Shown here: piece after piece, positions 26,295 through 35,770 of the stretch
Layout: the number at the start of each line of letters is the position of its first letter
Position numbering within the stretch: the stretch's first letter is position 1
Origin: Alteromonas aquimaris
Lineage (GTDB): Bacteria > Pseudomonadota > Gammaproteobacteria > Enterobacterales > Alteromonadaceae
Reading direction: 5' to 3'
DNA: 64,000 nt
NCBI RefSeq assembly: GCF_026183695.1
Contig: NZ_JAPFRD010000002.1
Location: 116,279 to 180,278 of the forward strand
Program-made: the position numbers and the translations under genes
The notes under the pieces: generated by a model
The model's input: only the letters and a program-made list of their open reading frames with translations
What the model was told of the DNA's origin: nothing
Databases searched by the model: none

Positions 26295-27419
26295 ATGTCG
26301 CAGGATATTGTGATTTCTGGCGTAGGGGTCTGGAACCCCGAATACACCATTACTAATCAGGAATTGGTTGAGAGTTATAATGCTTACGCCGATGCCTTTA
26401 ACCAAGCCAATAAAGATAAAATCGAGCGTGGCGAGGTAGCAGCAAAGCCTTTTTCCAGTGCTGAATTCATCGAAAAAGCATCTGGCATTAAACAGCGGTT
26501 CATATATCAAAAAGAAGGTGCATTAGATATCAATCGTATGCGTCCAATGATTACTGAACGGGCTGAAGATGAACTTTCCCATCAGGCCGAAATTGCGGTT
26601 GCGGCAGCGCGCAAAGCTTTGACTGCGGCCAATAAACAGGCTTCCGAGGTGGATGCGGTTATCGTTTCCTGTGCTTACACCCAGCGTGCTTACCCCGCTG
26701 TGGCCATCGAGGTTCAACAGGAGTTAGGCATTCAGGGGTTTGGCTTTGATATGTTGGTAGCCTGTTCAGCCGCTACATTTGGTCTGCATCGCGCCTATGA
26801 AATGGTGGCCGCCAAAACGGCGAGATGCGTATTGGTCATCAATCCCGAACTGGTCTCGCCGCAAATAAACTACACTGACCGCGATAGCCATTTTATTTTT
26901 GGCGACGTCGCCACGGCTGCCGTCGTGGAAACCGCAGCCACCGCTGAGTCTGCACATCAATACACCATTTTGGGGACAAAAGCGTTGACGCAGTTTTCCA
27001 ATAATATTCGTTCCAACTTTGGCTACATGAGTCGTGCCCATGATGTCGACCCCTACGGACCCGATAAACTTTTTCATCAGGCGGGAAGAAAAGTATTCAA
27101 AGAGGTCTGTCCGCTCGCAGCACAGCACATTCAGTCGCACCTGTCGCAATATGGCTTAACGCCTCAAAGCGTAAAGCGCTGGTTTTTACATCAGGCCAAC
27201 ATCAATATGAATACCCTGATTTGTAAAAAATTATTGGGACGTGATGCCACGCCAGAAGAGGCTCCCATTGTGCTTGACCAATACGCCAATACCGCCTCAG
27301 CCGGGTCAATAATAGCTTTTGCCCTGAATCATGAGAATTTAGGCGAAGGGGATATTGGCGTCATCTGTTCTTTCGGGGCAGGCTATTCAATTGGAAGTTT
27401 GGTAATAAAAAAGCGATAA
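26295..27419 (+). CDS. Beta-ketoacyl-ACP synthase III family protein
   Basis: A 374-residue thiolase-fold condensing enzyme. The catalytic triad is visible: cysteine in LVACSAATFG (about residues 154-163), histidine in FLHQANINMN (about 297-306) and asparagine in YANTASAGS (about 331-339). It is longer than FabH (about 317) because of an insertion near residues 33-55, as in the FabH-like proteins of some marine gammaproteobacteria. The primer and acceptor are unknown; it may start a specialised fatty acid or related product. It is 40 bases upstream of prsK, so the three genes may be one transcript. Confidence 0.85.
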   Translation: MSQDIVISGVGVWNPEYTITNQELVESYNAYADAFNQANKDKIERGEVAAKPFSSAEFIEKASGIKQRFIYQKEGALDINRMRPMITERAEDELSHQAEIAVAAARKALTAANKQASEVDAVIVSCAYTQRAYPAVAIEVQQELGIQGFGFDMLVACSAATFGLHRAYEMVAAKTARCVLVINPELVSPQINYTDRDSHFIFGDVATAAVVETAATAESAHQYTILGTKALTQFSNNIRSNFGYMSRAHDVDPYGPDKLFHQAGRKVFKEVCPLAAQHIQSHLSQYGLTPQSVKRWFLHQANINMNTLICKKLLGRDATPEEAPIVLDQYANTASAGSIIAFALNHENLGEGDIGVICSFGAGYSIGSLVIKKR

Positions 27420-27459
27420 AAGTAGAACGGAACTGTCCCGCAGGTAGTAGGAGAGAAGG

Positions 27460-29487
27460 ATGATCGCGGATATCGGCTATGGGCTAAGTTTCTTAGCTTA
27501 TATGGTGTTGTTGTTGCTTTTACTGACCGTACGTAAGTCAGGCTTGGCCAAGCACTTGTTGGTGTTGGGCACTATGATTACTATGCTGTGGTCATTGGGC
27601 TTTGTCAGCATAGTGGCGGGGCCGCTGGATATTCATTACATGTTCACCGCTGATGCGGTTAAAAAAGCGGTGTGGCTGCTGTTTATTGCCAGCTGTTTAC
27701 GTAACGACTTTGAAAATATCTGGCAGGTATTGGCCCGTCCTGCCACGCTGTTTATTCTGCTACCTCCGGCAATTACGTTTATCGTACCGGTTTTTATGCC
27801 TGTCGCCGAGTCGTGGTACTACTTCATGTTAACCGTTATGTCGCTGGAAATATTGATCCTTCTGGAAGTCATGTACCGGCAAGCGGGATCTAATCAATGG
27901 ACGTACAAGCCACTGGTGCTTTATTTGGGGACGGCGCACCTATTTGAATTTGTGATGTACACCAATGCCACCATGGTGAATCAAATAGAGATTGGTTACA
28001 TCGCCGCAAGGGGGTATATCTATTTACTGCTGACGCCTTTACTCGTCATTGCAATGCGCCGGATAAAACACTGGGGAATCGATATTTTTATTTCCCGCGA
28101 TGTGGTGCTGCATTCCTCCTTACTGTTGGTGGCAGGTATATATCTTTTCTGCATGGCATTAATTGGTTATGCAATCAATTACTTTGGGGGAAGCTGGGGA
28201 GCGACCGTACAAATTGTCTTGATTGCGATGTCTTTCGTATTGCTCGCAACGCTTATCCTCTCCAATAGTTTTCGCACGAAAATAAAAGTTTTCATAACCA
28301 AACATTTTTTCGCTAATCAATTTGATTACCGTGTGGAATGGGTGAAGTTGACGCAGGCGCTTTCTACCGAAACGACCACGTTGCCGCAGGTCTACGCAAA
28401 TGCTCTGGGTGGTTTTTTAGGGGCCATTAATTATGATGAAGGTTTGCTGGTAAAAGTATCCAATATCGACGTAGAAGAAGTGGCGCGCCGAAACGCAGGT
28501 AGCTTAAACAACGCAGAAGCGAAACTGATTCGCCAACTGACCATATATTGCAACAAAACATCGTGGCTTATAGATTTTGACGAGTTTGAGTATAAACCTT
28601 TTAACTACGCTGATTTGCAACTGGATCGTGAAGCACTAAAGGAATGCCGCTTTCAGCTGGCGCTACCCATTTTCAAAGCGGATAAAGTCTGGGGTTTTGC
28701 CCTGCTATCGCCGGGTGAAGGTGAGTTGGTCAGTCTGAATTGGGAAGTGCGCGACTATTTGACCGCTGTGACCGAACAGGTCGCTACTTACATATTACAC
28801 AACGAAGCTGCTATGACCGTGGCCGAGAATGCCCAGTTCGCGGCGTTCAATCGCATGTCGGCGTTTGTCTTACACGATTTGAAAAATGTGCTTGCGCAGA
28901 TAGACTTGATTTTATGTAATGCAGAGCAGCATAAGAGCAACCCGGAATTTATCGACGATACCTTTGAGACCTTGCATTACACTAAGGCACGGATGGACAA
29001 AATGCTGCGCCAGCTTACGGATAAAAAAGTGGATAAAATCGGCTTGGATTCAGCCGAGAAATTATCTTCTATTATCGCCGCCGTGATTGATAGTAAGTGT
29101 CAGCAAAGTCTGCCCGTGCCTACTATCGTCAACGTAGAAGAGGCGGCAGTCGTAGTGGATCCTGACAAGTTTGCAAACGTGGTGTATCACATTATCAGTA
29201 ATGCACAACAGGCTACGCCAGAAGACGGTAAAGTGACCATTCAACTGGAGCTGGATCATCAGAATCATCGTCAGTTGGTCAAAATTGAAGATACGGGCAG
29301 TGGTATGGATAAGGCCTTCATCGAAGAGCGCTTGTTTAAACCTTTTGATACCACAAAGGGCAATGCTGGTATGGGAATTGGTGCGTATGATGCGAAAAAT
29401 TATATGGAATCAATCGGTGGTAAACTATTTGTAACCAGTGAAGTGGGAAAAGGAAGCTGTTTTACCTTAGCTTTTCCTTTAGATTAA
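27460..29487 (+). CDS. prsK: PrsK-type sensor histidine kinase
   Basis: A 675-residue membrane histidine kinase of the XrtA/PEP-CTERM-associated PrsK family. About eight hydrophobic segments occupy residues 1-275, a GAF-like region follows (about 300-450), then the phospho-acceptor histidine in FVLHDLKNVL (about 466-475), the N box NAQQAT, and the ATP-binding G boxes DTGSGMDKAF and GMGIGAYDAK. It lies 47 bases ahead of prsR. In other species this pair governs exopolysaccharide and PEP-CTERM protein genes, but no PEP-CTERM or exosortase gene is in this window. The ATG follows GGAGAGAAGG, a strong ribosome-binding site. Confidence 0.88.
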   Translation: MIADIGYGLSFLAYMVLLLLLLTVRKSGLAKHLLVLGTMITMLWSLGFVSIVAGPLDIHYMFTADAVKKAVWLLFIASCLRNDFENIWQVLARPATLFILLPPAITFIVPVFMPVAESWYYFMLTVMSLEILILLEVMYRQAGSNQWTYKPLVLYLGTAHLFEFVMYTNATMVNQIEIGYIAARGYIYLLLTPLLVIAMRRIKHWGIDIFISRDVVLHSSLLLVAGIYLFCMALIGYAINYFGGSWGATVQIVLIAMSFVLLATLILSNSFRTKIKVFITKHFFANQFDYRVEWVKLTQALSTETTTLPQVYANALGGFLGAINYDEGLLVKVSNIDVEEVARRNAGSLNNAEAKLIRQLTIYCNKTSWLIDFDEFEYKPFNYADLQLDREALKECRFQLALPIFKADKVWGFALLSPGEGELVSLNWEVRDYLTAVTEQVATYILHNEAAMTVAENAQFAAFNRMSAFVLHDLKNVLAQIDLILCNAEQHKSNPEFIDDTFETLHYTKARMDKMLRQLTDKKVDKIGLDSAEKLSSIIAAVIDSKCQQSLPVPTIVNVEEAAVVVDPDKFANVVYHIISNAQQATPEDGKVTIQLELDHQNHRQLVKIEDTGSGMDKAFIEERLFKPFDTTKGNAGMGIGAYDAKNYMESIGGKLFVTSEVGKGSCFTLAFPLD

Positions 29488-29534
29488 GCTAACCCCAGCT
29501 CACTCATTTTATAATAACAAAACGGATAAAACGG

Positions 29535-30899
29535 ATGACGAAGAATACCATTCTTGTAGTAGACGACGATTTAGGCATCCAAAAGCAGTTAAAATGGAGC
29601 TTCACTGATTATAATGTTGTCTTTGCAGATGATCGCGCGTCAGCAATCGCCCAGTTGCGTCGCCACGAGCCTAAAGTAGTAACCCTGGATCTTGGCCTGC
29701 CCCCAGACCCGGCGAACGCTTCAGAAGGCCTTAAAACACTGGAAGAAATTATCAGCCTGGCCCCCCGCACTAAAGTCATCGTCGTAACAGGGAATAATGA
29801 TAAAGAAAATGCACTAAGAGCGATTGATTTAGGCGCTTATGATTTTTATCAAAAACCCATCGATTCAGATACGATTAAACTGTTAGTTCAGCGCGCCCTT
29901 AATCTAGCCAATCTGGAACACGAGAATAGAGTATTAGCCAAAGCTCGGCCCGGCATGGGGCGTATCATAGGTAACAGTGAAGCCATTCAACTGGTAACCC
30001 GCAGAGCAGAGAAAATTGCGGGGACCGACATCAGCACGCTGTTGTTAGGGGAAAGTGGTACAGGTAAGGAAGTGTTTGCTCGCAGTATTCACGAACATAG
30101 TCCGCGTAAAGAAAAGCCCTTTGTCGCTATCAACTGTGCTTCAATACCAGAAAACTTACTTGAAAGTGAGCTGTTCGGCTATGAAAAAGGCGCGTTTACG
30201 GGAGCGAATAAAACTACTTTAGGCAAAATCGAAATGGCTCACGGCGGCACCTTGTTTCTGGATGAAATTGGTGACATGCCCATTGGCCTGCAAGCGAAAA
30301 TGCTACGCTTTCTTCAGGAACGGGTGATTGAGCGGGTAGGGGGGCGGAACGAAATTCCCGTAGATATTAGAGTCATTTGCGCCACCCACCGTGATTTGCA
30401 AGGCATGGTAAAAGAAGAGAGCTTCCGCGAAGACTTATATTATCGGATTGGAGAAATTCCCATTTTCATTCCACCCTTGCGTGATCGGGAACAAGATGTA
30501 TTACTGCTGGCCAGAACCTTTTTAAACCAGTATCGCGAAGAGTTTAACGCGAAGGCAAAGTCATTTTCGGAAGGGGCGATTCAGGCAATGATGGCCCATA
30601 AGTGGCCGGGAAATATTCGCGAATTGCAAAACAAGTTGAAATCGGCGGTTATTATGGCCGAAAGTACAGTGGTACATGCTGAAGACTTAGGCTTAGCTGC
30701 TGTGAGCAGTGAACGTGAACACGAAACCCTCAACTTACGTGAGGTAAGGGAGCAAGCGGAAAGTCGCGCCATCAGAAAAGCTTATCAAGCGGCGGATAAG
30801 AATATGTCAAAAACGGCGGAACTTCTCGGGGTGACTCGGCCAACTTTGTATTCGTTAATAGACAAATATCACATGGAAGATATTAAAACCGGTGTCTAG
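29535..30899 (+). CDS. prsR: PrsR-type sigma-54 response regulator
   Basis: A 454-residue NtrC-like activator. The receiver domain has the acidic pair DDD (about residues 9-11) and the phospho-acceptor aspartate in TLDLGLP (about 53-59). The AAA+ domain has the P-loop GESGTGKE (about 174-181), the sigma-54 contact loop GAFTGA (about 224-229) and Walker B LFLDEIGD (about 247-254). A Fis-type helix-turn-helix closes it (MSKTAELLGVTRPTLYSLI). It is the partner of PrsK, activating sigma-54 promoters, probably of envelope or exopolysaccharide genes located elsewhere. Confidence 0.9.
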   Translation: MTKNTILVVDDDLGIQKQLKWSFTDYNVVFADDRASAIAQLRRHEPKVVTLDLGLPPDPANASEGLKTLEEIISLAPRTKVIVVTGNNDKENALRAIDLGAYDFYQKPIDSDTIKLLVQRALNLANLEHENRVLAKARPGMGRIIGNSEAIQLVTRRAEKIAGTDISTLLLGESGTGKEVFARSIHEHSPRKEKPFVAINCASIPENLLESELFGYEKGAFTGANKTTLGKIEMAHGGTLFLDEIGDMPIGLQAKMLRFLQERVIERVGGRNEIPVDIRVICATHRDLQGMVKEESFREDLYYRIGEIPIFIPPLRDREQDVLLLARTFLNQYREEFNAKAKSFSEGAIQAMMAHKWPGNIRELQNKLKSAVIMAESTVVHAEDLGLAAVSSEREHETLNLREVREQAESRAIRKAYQAADKNMSKTAELLGVTRPTLYSLIDKYHMEDIKTGV

Positions 30900-30933
30900 T
30901 AAGCGTTGATAATAAATGAGGTTTGCTTCACCG

Positions 30934-33063
30934 TTAATCTGGCCAGTTAATGCTGGCCAGATTGTTTAGCGAAGTGGCTAGCTTCACAGAAGTGAGCTCG
31001 AATTTTTTTGCTAACGGTGATCTTGCTTCTTCGGTGATTTTTTCGTCGGTGGCGGAAATAGCGCCAATCCAGCAATTCTTTCCAGATGCTTTCGCGGCAT
31101 ACAGGCAGTAATCCATAATTAGAAAAGTTTTTTGCCAGTTTACGCGATAAGGCGAATTTACGAATAGCGGCAGCGTGCAAAAACCGATGCTACAACTTGC
31201 TCGTATATGCGTCTCATCATTTAAATAAAACAGTTTCTCGTGCACCGCAGCGCGAAAACGCTCTGCCAGCATACAGACCTCGTCACGATTTGCCTGACGG
31301 CAAATTACCAGAAACTCTTCTCCGCCCCAGCGAGTTAACAGATCGGTTTGCCTGAATACGTCATGGATTACTTCAGTAAACTGGATTAGAAATTGATCAC
31401 CGGCCATGTGGCCATAATCATCATTAATCTTTTTAAAGTTGTCGATATCAAATAAAAAACAAAGGAGATCCGCGTCTCTGACCGGTTCCTGAGGCGTAGC
31501 CGTCGCAAAAGTATGCTGAGAGCGCTGGATTTCGCCTGGCAGTTGCGCTTCTAGATAGTGGCGGTTATATAACCCTGTCAATCGGTCACGTAAGCTTACC
31601 TCTTCAAGTGTATGGTAGGCTTCCTCTAATTCATTATTTTTGTGAACGAGTTCCTGAGTACGTTTGCGCACTTCCTTTTTCAGGTACAAATTTACCCTTT
31701 TTTGATGATAACGACTCCACAGTAAGAAAATGAAAAGCAGCGTACCAATCAGGCTGCCGAGCGCAAAAGTCGTACGTAAATTGGTTTGTTCCGCCCGCGC
31801 CAGCTCAATGGCCTTGTTTTTACGAAGCATTTCAATTGATTGAGCCTGCCGTTCGACTTCTATTTCTGATTGCATCTGCGCCACTGTCATAGTGCTGTTC
31901 TGGCTCACAATTTCAGAAATTATCTGATTTTTTTGTAATAGCGTTTTAAATGCTTTTTCAAAATTTTGCTGGGCCACATAAATATCTACTATCACTTGCA
32001 GGAACTTAGCCTGCATACTTAGTTGCTGCCGTTTGCCGGTTTGCTCCACGCCCCGCATTGCATGAGTTAACGCCTTGTCCAATTGTTGTAATGTCAAATA
32101 CGCTTTGGCCAAGGCAAGTTGGGCTTCCGATTTTAGTTTGGGGAAAGCGTCCTCATTCGCCCGTGTTAAAGCCTGGTTTAAATGTTGGAAACCTTTCTCG
32201 GTGTTGCCCTGGGCAATTTCCACCTGGCCTAAAACAGTTAGCACTGAGCCATGATCTCTGGGGGCGTCGAGCTCAGAAAATATCGCCAGCGCTTCTTTAA
32301 GATGTACGGTGGCCAATTCATATTGCGCTAACTTCAGATACACGTTCCCCAATCGATAATGATTTTTACCAATACGATAACGTGAGAGGGTCTCCTCGCT
32401 GATCGCAAGGGCATCTTTCATATAGGTCAGGGCACTTTCATATTGAGCCATATCAACGTATATGCCACCAATATGAGAAAGGGTCTGACTGACGGATTCT
32501 AACCGCTTTTGTCTACGCAGTTGGGTCAAAGCGCGTTTAAGGAAATCCAGGGCAGGTTCGAATTGGCCCAGTTCTTTTAATACGATGCCGATATTTAATT
32601 GTTGATCGGCAATGCCCTGCCGATTTTTTTCCGTCTTATACAACGACAGAGCGCGATAGTGAAAATTAAGGGCCTGGTTATATTCCGACTGAAAGCGATA
32701 GGTGTTGCCGATATCAGCTAAAATAACCGCAATTGGCTTTAATAAACCCTCGCCGGTGAAAATCTCTAACGCATTGTGAAATGCCTGGCGCGATAATTCG
32801 TACTTGTTCTGCAGAATTAATATGTGACCTAATTCATGAAAGGCGGCGGCGGCATCAATATCGTTGCCCTGACTGCGCGCCCGCTCAAGCAGCAATAGAG
32901 AAAGTGATTCCGCCTGAGCAAGTCGTCCAGCGTCTTGATATGCAGTTATTGATTGTAATTGCTCTTTGGTTTGGGTTGACGTTATGAGTCGTATTGCATC
33001 AGATTTTGCCTCAGCCAAAAAGCTCACAGTGCATAAAATACACCCAAGCACGCGCACATACAT
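30934..33063 (-). CDS. TPR-containing diguanylate cyclase
   Basis: A 709-residue protein with a signal peptide (about 1-19), eight or so tetratricopeptide repeats (about 45-370), a coiled-coil-like stretch, one membrane helix (TFALGSLIGTLLFIFLLW, about 428-445), another coiled coil and a GGDEF domain (about 490-660). The active-site signature is GGEEF, and the inhibitory site RxxD is present as RQTD exactly five residues before it. It should therefore make cyclic di-GMP from GTP in the cytoplasm, with a periplasmic TPR sensor, and be feedback-inhibited. It stands alone, convergent with prsR. Confidence 0.92.
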   Translation of the reverse strand: MYVRVLGCILCTVSFLAEAKSDAIRLITSTQTKEQLQSITAYQDAGRLAQAESLSLLLLERARSQGNDIDAAAAFHELGHILILQNKYELSRQAFHNALEIFTGEGLLKPIAVILADIGNTYRFQSEYNQALNFHYRALSLYKTEKNRQGIADQQLNIGIVLKELGQFEPALDFLKRALTQLRRQKRLESVSQTLSHIGGIYVDMAQYESALTYMKDALAISEETLSRYRIGKNHYRLGNVYLKLAQYELATVHLKEALAIFSELDAPRDHGSVLTVLGQVEIAQGNTEKGFQHLNQALTRANEDAFPKLKSEAQLALAKAYLTLQQLDKALTHAMRGVEQTGKRQQLSMQAKFLQVIVDIYVAQQNFEKAFKTLLQKNQIISEIVSQNSTMTVAQMQSEIEVERQAQSIEMLRKNKAIELARAEQTNLRTTFALGSLIGTLLFIFLLWSRYHQKRVNLYLKKEVRKRTQELVHKNNELEEAYHTLEEVSLRDRLTGLYNRHYLEAQLPGEIQRSQHTFATATPQEPVRDADLLCFLFDIDNFKKINDDYGHMAGDQFLIQFTEVIHDVFRQTDLLTRWGGEEFLVICRQANRDEVCMLAERFRAAVHEKLFYLNDETHIRASCSIGFCTLPLFVNSPYRVNWQKTFLIMDYCLYAAKASGKNCWIGAISATDEKITEEARSPLAKKFELTSVKLATSLNNLASINWPD
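30936..30963. terminator. Hairpin between convergent genes
   Basis: A perfect 11-base-pair stem AATCTGGCCAG / CTGGCCAGATT (30936-30946 and 30953-30963) with a six-base loop lies 37 bases after the prsR stop and covers the last codons of the convergent TPR-GGDEF gene. T-runs are short, so it could be a weak bidirectional terminator. Confidence 0.5.
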
Positions 33064-33305
33064 ACGTTATCCAAGTGAGAAAAAATCTTTTCACTACGCA
33101 ACTGAATTGATGTTGTTTGCCAGCATACTGCTGAATCAAAAAGGATTACGGTAACTACCGAGCACCCCGTTATATAGCGCCTTCAGTGGCAGATAATTTC
33201 TTCGTTAATCCATATTGATTTGCCCAGCCCCTTTGGCTAAAAAAGCAGCAGGGAAAGTTAAGTATATAATCTCAATGGTCATTGTCTATTACTATTTTAT
33301 ACACA

Positions 33306-33647
33306 CTACATTATTTCACTGCTGGTTAAATTCTGTTCATTAGCTCTTTTAACCTGTTCATCAATTAAAATGCGTAACAGGCGCGACTTTGCTATACCGG
33401 TGCGTCTGGACAAGTCATCCAGATGCTGGATTGCGTCTTCCGAGAGACTGAAGGTCGCGTGTTTCATCGTAGTATTAGATGTTAGGTTTTCCCTCTCCAG
33501 TACGTTCAGTTTGGCGGGGCTGTGGTCAGTTTCAACGGGCTTGCGCTGACCTTTCGCATAATCAATAGCTTGATTAATAAAATCGTCTACGGAGAGGCGA
33601 ACTGGCTTAGCTGACGGCTGAGACTTTCGCAGGCTGCATAAACTCAT
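33306..33647 (-). CDS. Ribbon-helix-helix-like partner of ParA
   Basis: A 113-residue protein with a disordered basic N-terminus (SLRKSQPSAKPVRLSVDDFI...) and a C-terminal half resembling a ribbon-helix-helix DNA-binding domain: a strand-like KHATFSLSEDAIQHLDDLS, then RTGIAKSRLLRILI. It overlaps the parA-like gene by 41 bases and starts MSLCSLRK, similar to small ParB-like partners found after ParA genes. Likely role: centromere-binding or repressor partner of the ATPase. Chromosomal versus former plasmid function cannot be told. Confidence 0.65.
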   Translation of the reverse strand: MSLCSLRKSQPSAKPVRLSVDDFINQAIDYAKGQRKPVETDHSPAKLNVLERENLTSNTTMKHATFSLSEDAIQHLDDLSRRTGIAKSRLLRILIDEQVKRANEQNLTSSEIM

Positions 33648-34302
33648 ACTCGTTGTCCTTCGCTCGGGCTAACATTTCATCTAATATGCTTCGGATTTCA
33701 ATCGCCGCTTTACCATTGGGTTCGCTTTCTATCACTGAACGCCCTGATTCTTCTGAGTCATCATACATATTGCGACTAAAAGTAACCGAATTGAGCACGG
33801 CAACTTCAAACGAGCGGCACACTTCTTTAGCTTCAAGAATTCTATTCGCCAGCGAGGGCAATGATGGACACTGCGTGATAACAAACGCGGCATTCATTTT
33901 CGGATTAACCATGCGGCAGGTCGAAATGATGTCTTCCATATGAGGCACCGTTTTCAAGTCTCTGCGTTTAGGTCGTAATGGAATAAGCACATGATCAGCT
34001 ACTGACATAGAAGAGCGTAATGCCAGGTTATCCTGCCCCCCACAATCAATCACGATATAATCGTAATGGCGATTGAGACTGATTAATTCATTACGGATCT
34101 TACCGTAGAGTTGAATACAGTTGATATCAGGTAAGTTATCATCTGCTTTACGTTCTTGTATCCAATCTGATGTAGTGCGTTGTGGATCACAATCTACCAT
34201 CAGCACATTGGCATTTTTTTCCGTACGAAGATATACGGCGATATTTTGGGCAAGACAACTCTTACCACTTCCGCCCTTTTCTCCTCCAACCAAGATAATC
34301 AT
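33607..34302 (-). CDS. ParA/MinD-family ATPase
   Basis: A 231-residue Walker ATPase. The deviant Walker A is GEKGGSGKSC (about residues 7-16, signature lysine at KGG), the A' aspartate is in MVDCDPQRT (about 36-44), and the Walker B region is IVIDCGGQD (about 82-90). There is no N-terminal helix-turn-helix, so it is of the short type (type Ib ParA, MipZ/ParF-like). Such proteins position DNA or protein cargo through ATP-driven gradients. It overlaps the RHH-like gene, which is probably its DNA-binding partner. There is no replication gene nearby, so it is an orphan partition pair. Confidence 0.85.
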   Translation of the reverse strand: MIILVGGEKGGSGKSCLAQNIAVYLRTEKNANVLMVDCDPQRTTSDWIQERKADDNLPDINCIQLYGKIRNELISLNRHYDYIVIDCGGQDNLALRSSMSVADHVLIPLRPKRRDLKTVPHMEDIISTCRMVNPKMNAAFVITQCPSLPSLANRILEAKEVCRSFEVAVLNSVTFSRNMYDDSEESGRSVIESEPNGKAAIEIRSILDEMLARAKDNEYEFMQPAKVSAVS

Positions 34303-34695
34303 TGTTACAGTCCTTAAGTAATAACTAAAAAATAAAAAAGTTACTCATTTATGACTGAAAAAGTGCACCTTGATCGCCCCTGCTGTTTCAGTGGAACAGC
34401 AGTTCCTATCATTGGCAACCCCGCTATCATAACCAGTGTATTTTGTTCTTTTTGTCGAACACTCAATGGCCGTAGACCGGAAGCTTTGCGCCACAACCTT
34501 TCGCGTTGTTTTGCCTTTTTCATCTATATCCCATGCGTTGTTGCAAACGTCTAGCAGAGCGCATGGAGATAGGATTATCCTAGCGCTAAATGATTGATGT
34601 GATAGGATGATGGTTAATAGTTAGGGATAATTACGTATACCTAACTACTTGAGACATATGTTTCTTTTTATTTTTGACCAGTGAAGGGCATATAA
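34303..34695. other. Divergent region with candidate partition or operator sites
   Basis: About 390 bases upstream of parA (minus) and the hydrolase gene (plus). No gene is supported. It contains a perfect inverted repeat CTGCTGTT / AACAGCAG (34380-34387 and 34395-34402), and a nested palindrome AGCGC...TAGGAT-T-ATCCTA-GCGCT (34558-34587). The ATAGGAT half recurs at 34602-34608. Position next to an orphan parA pair makes these candidates for a parS-like site or an autorepressor operator; this is inference. Confidence 0.5.
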
Positions 34696-35718
34696 ATGCG
34701 CATTGTGTGGATTTGTCTACTTTTAATAAACAGTGCTTACGCACAACAACCGCCACACGCTATTGAAGGTGCGTTCGACAAATTCACCACCTACTACCAG
34801 TCCCAATGGACAAAAGTCGCCCCGTGTCGCGTCCGAAAGCTTAATCAATTTCACGTTTGCTCACCTTTCTTGCGTAATGAAGGTAACGCTCCTTTCATTA
34901 TGCATCACGGCATGAGAACACCCAAGGTGGCAGTATTATTTCATGGGTTAAGTGACTCTCCTTTCTACATGCGCGCCATCGCCACCAAGCTTTACGACCA
35001 GGGTATGAACGTTATTGTGCCCCTGACCCCAGGGCACGGGCTGCGTGAAGCGGATGAAGCAATGGAAGATAGCGATATGCCACAAACGTGGCGCCAGCAC
35101 GCTGAAGCAATCATGAAGATTGCTCCGGAGCTGGGTGATGACATCTATCTCGGTGGATTTTCTGCAGGTGCTGCCATCGCGACAGATTATTATTTACGTC
35201 ATCCTGACAATGTTGATGGACTACTTTTATTCTCCGCCGCCCTTGCGTTATCGGATTATGCAGAGAGCATGGCTAAAATTTGGGGAACAAAGTGGATCGC
35301 TAAATTAATTGATGGGGACTATCAGGCCACAGGACCCAATCCGCATAAATATCCAAGTGTGTCGGGCTACGCCGGCCTTCAATTAATGAGCATTATTCAG
35401 GATATTCGAAAGCGACTTGAAAACGGGCAGCAAATCGAGGTGCCTGTGTTCGCCGCACACTCCCAAGCTGATTTAACCACTCCCTTACATGGCGTAGAGG
35501 ATTTGCTAGATCACGTTAAGGGGCGTCATACCTTGTTTTTAGTTGCCGAAGAATATGATCTTTGTCACGCAGACTTACCGCTTGATTTTAGGTCGATAGC
35601 TGACATGCACTTTAAGAAAACTGCAGTCACCAAACTGGAAAAGTGTACGGTACCGCAGGCAAATCCGTTATTCCGACAAATGACTGATATGTTAGTAACG
35701 TTTATTTCGATGGAGTGA
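34696..35718 (+). CDS. Secreted alpha/beta hydrolase
   Basis: A 340-residue hydrolase with a signal peptide (cleavage after SAYA, about residue 16). The fold markers are an oxyanion-type LFHGLSDSP (about residues 78-86), the nucleophile elbow GGFSAGA (about 153-159, Ser in GFSAG), an aspartate in HSQADLTTP (about 256-264) and a histidine in LCHADLP (about 290-296). This fits the lysophospholipase/monoacylglycerol lipase-like family. The product probably works in the periplasm on lipids or esters; the substrate is unknown. It is a single-gene unit, convergent with the dipeptidase. Confidence 0.82.
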   Translation: MRIVWICLLLINSAYAQQPPHAIEGAFDKFTTYYQSQWTKVAPCRVRKLNQFHVCSPFLRNEGNAPFIMHHGMRTPKVAVLFHGLSDSPFYMRAIATKLYDQGMNVIVPLTPGHGLREADEAMEDSDMPQTWRQHAEAIMKIAPELGDDIYLGGFSAGAAIATDYYLRHPDNVDGLLLFSAALALSDYAESMAKIWGTKWIAKLIDGDYQATGPNPHKYPSVSGYAGLQLMSIIQDIRKRLENGQQIEVPVFAAHSQADLTTPLHGVEDLLDHVKGRHTLFLVAEEYDLCHADLPLDFRSIADMHFKKTAVTKLEKCTVPQANPLFRQMTDMLVTFISME

Positions 35719-35770
35719 TAGGGGGATGAGGTGTGAACAAATCTGCCCACATCTCAAAGAAAAAAGAGCT

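Noticed and set aside
33306..34302. Integrated plasmid
   Set aside because: Only the partition-like pair is present; no replication initiator, mobilisation gene, integrase or direct repeat was found around it.
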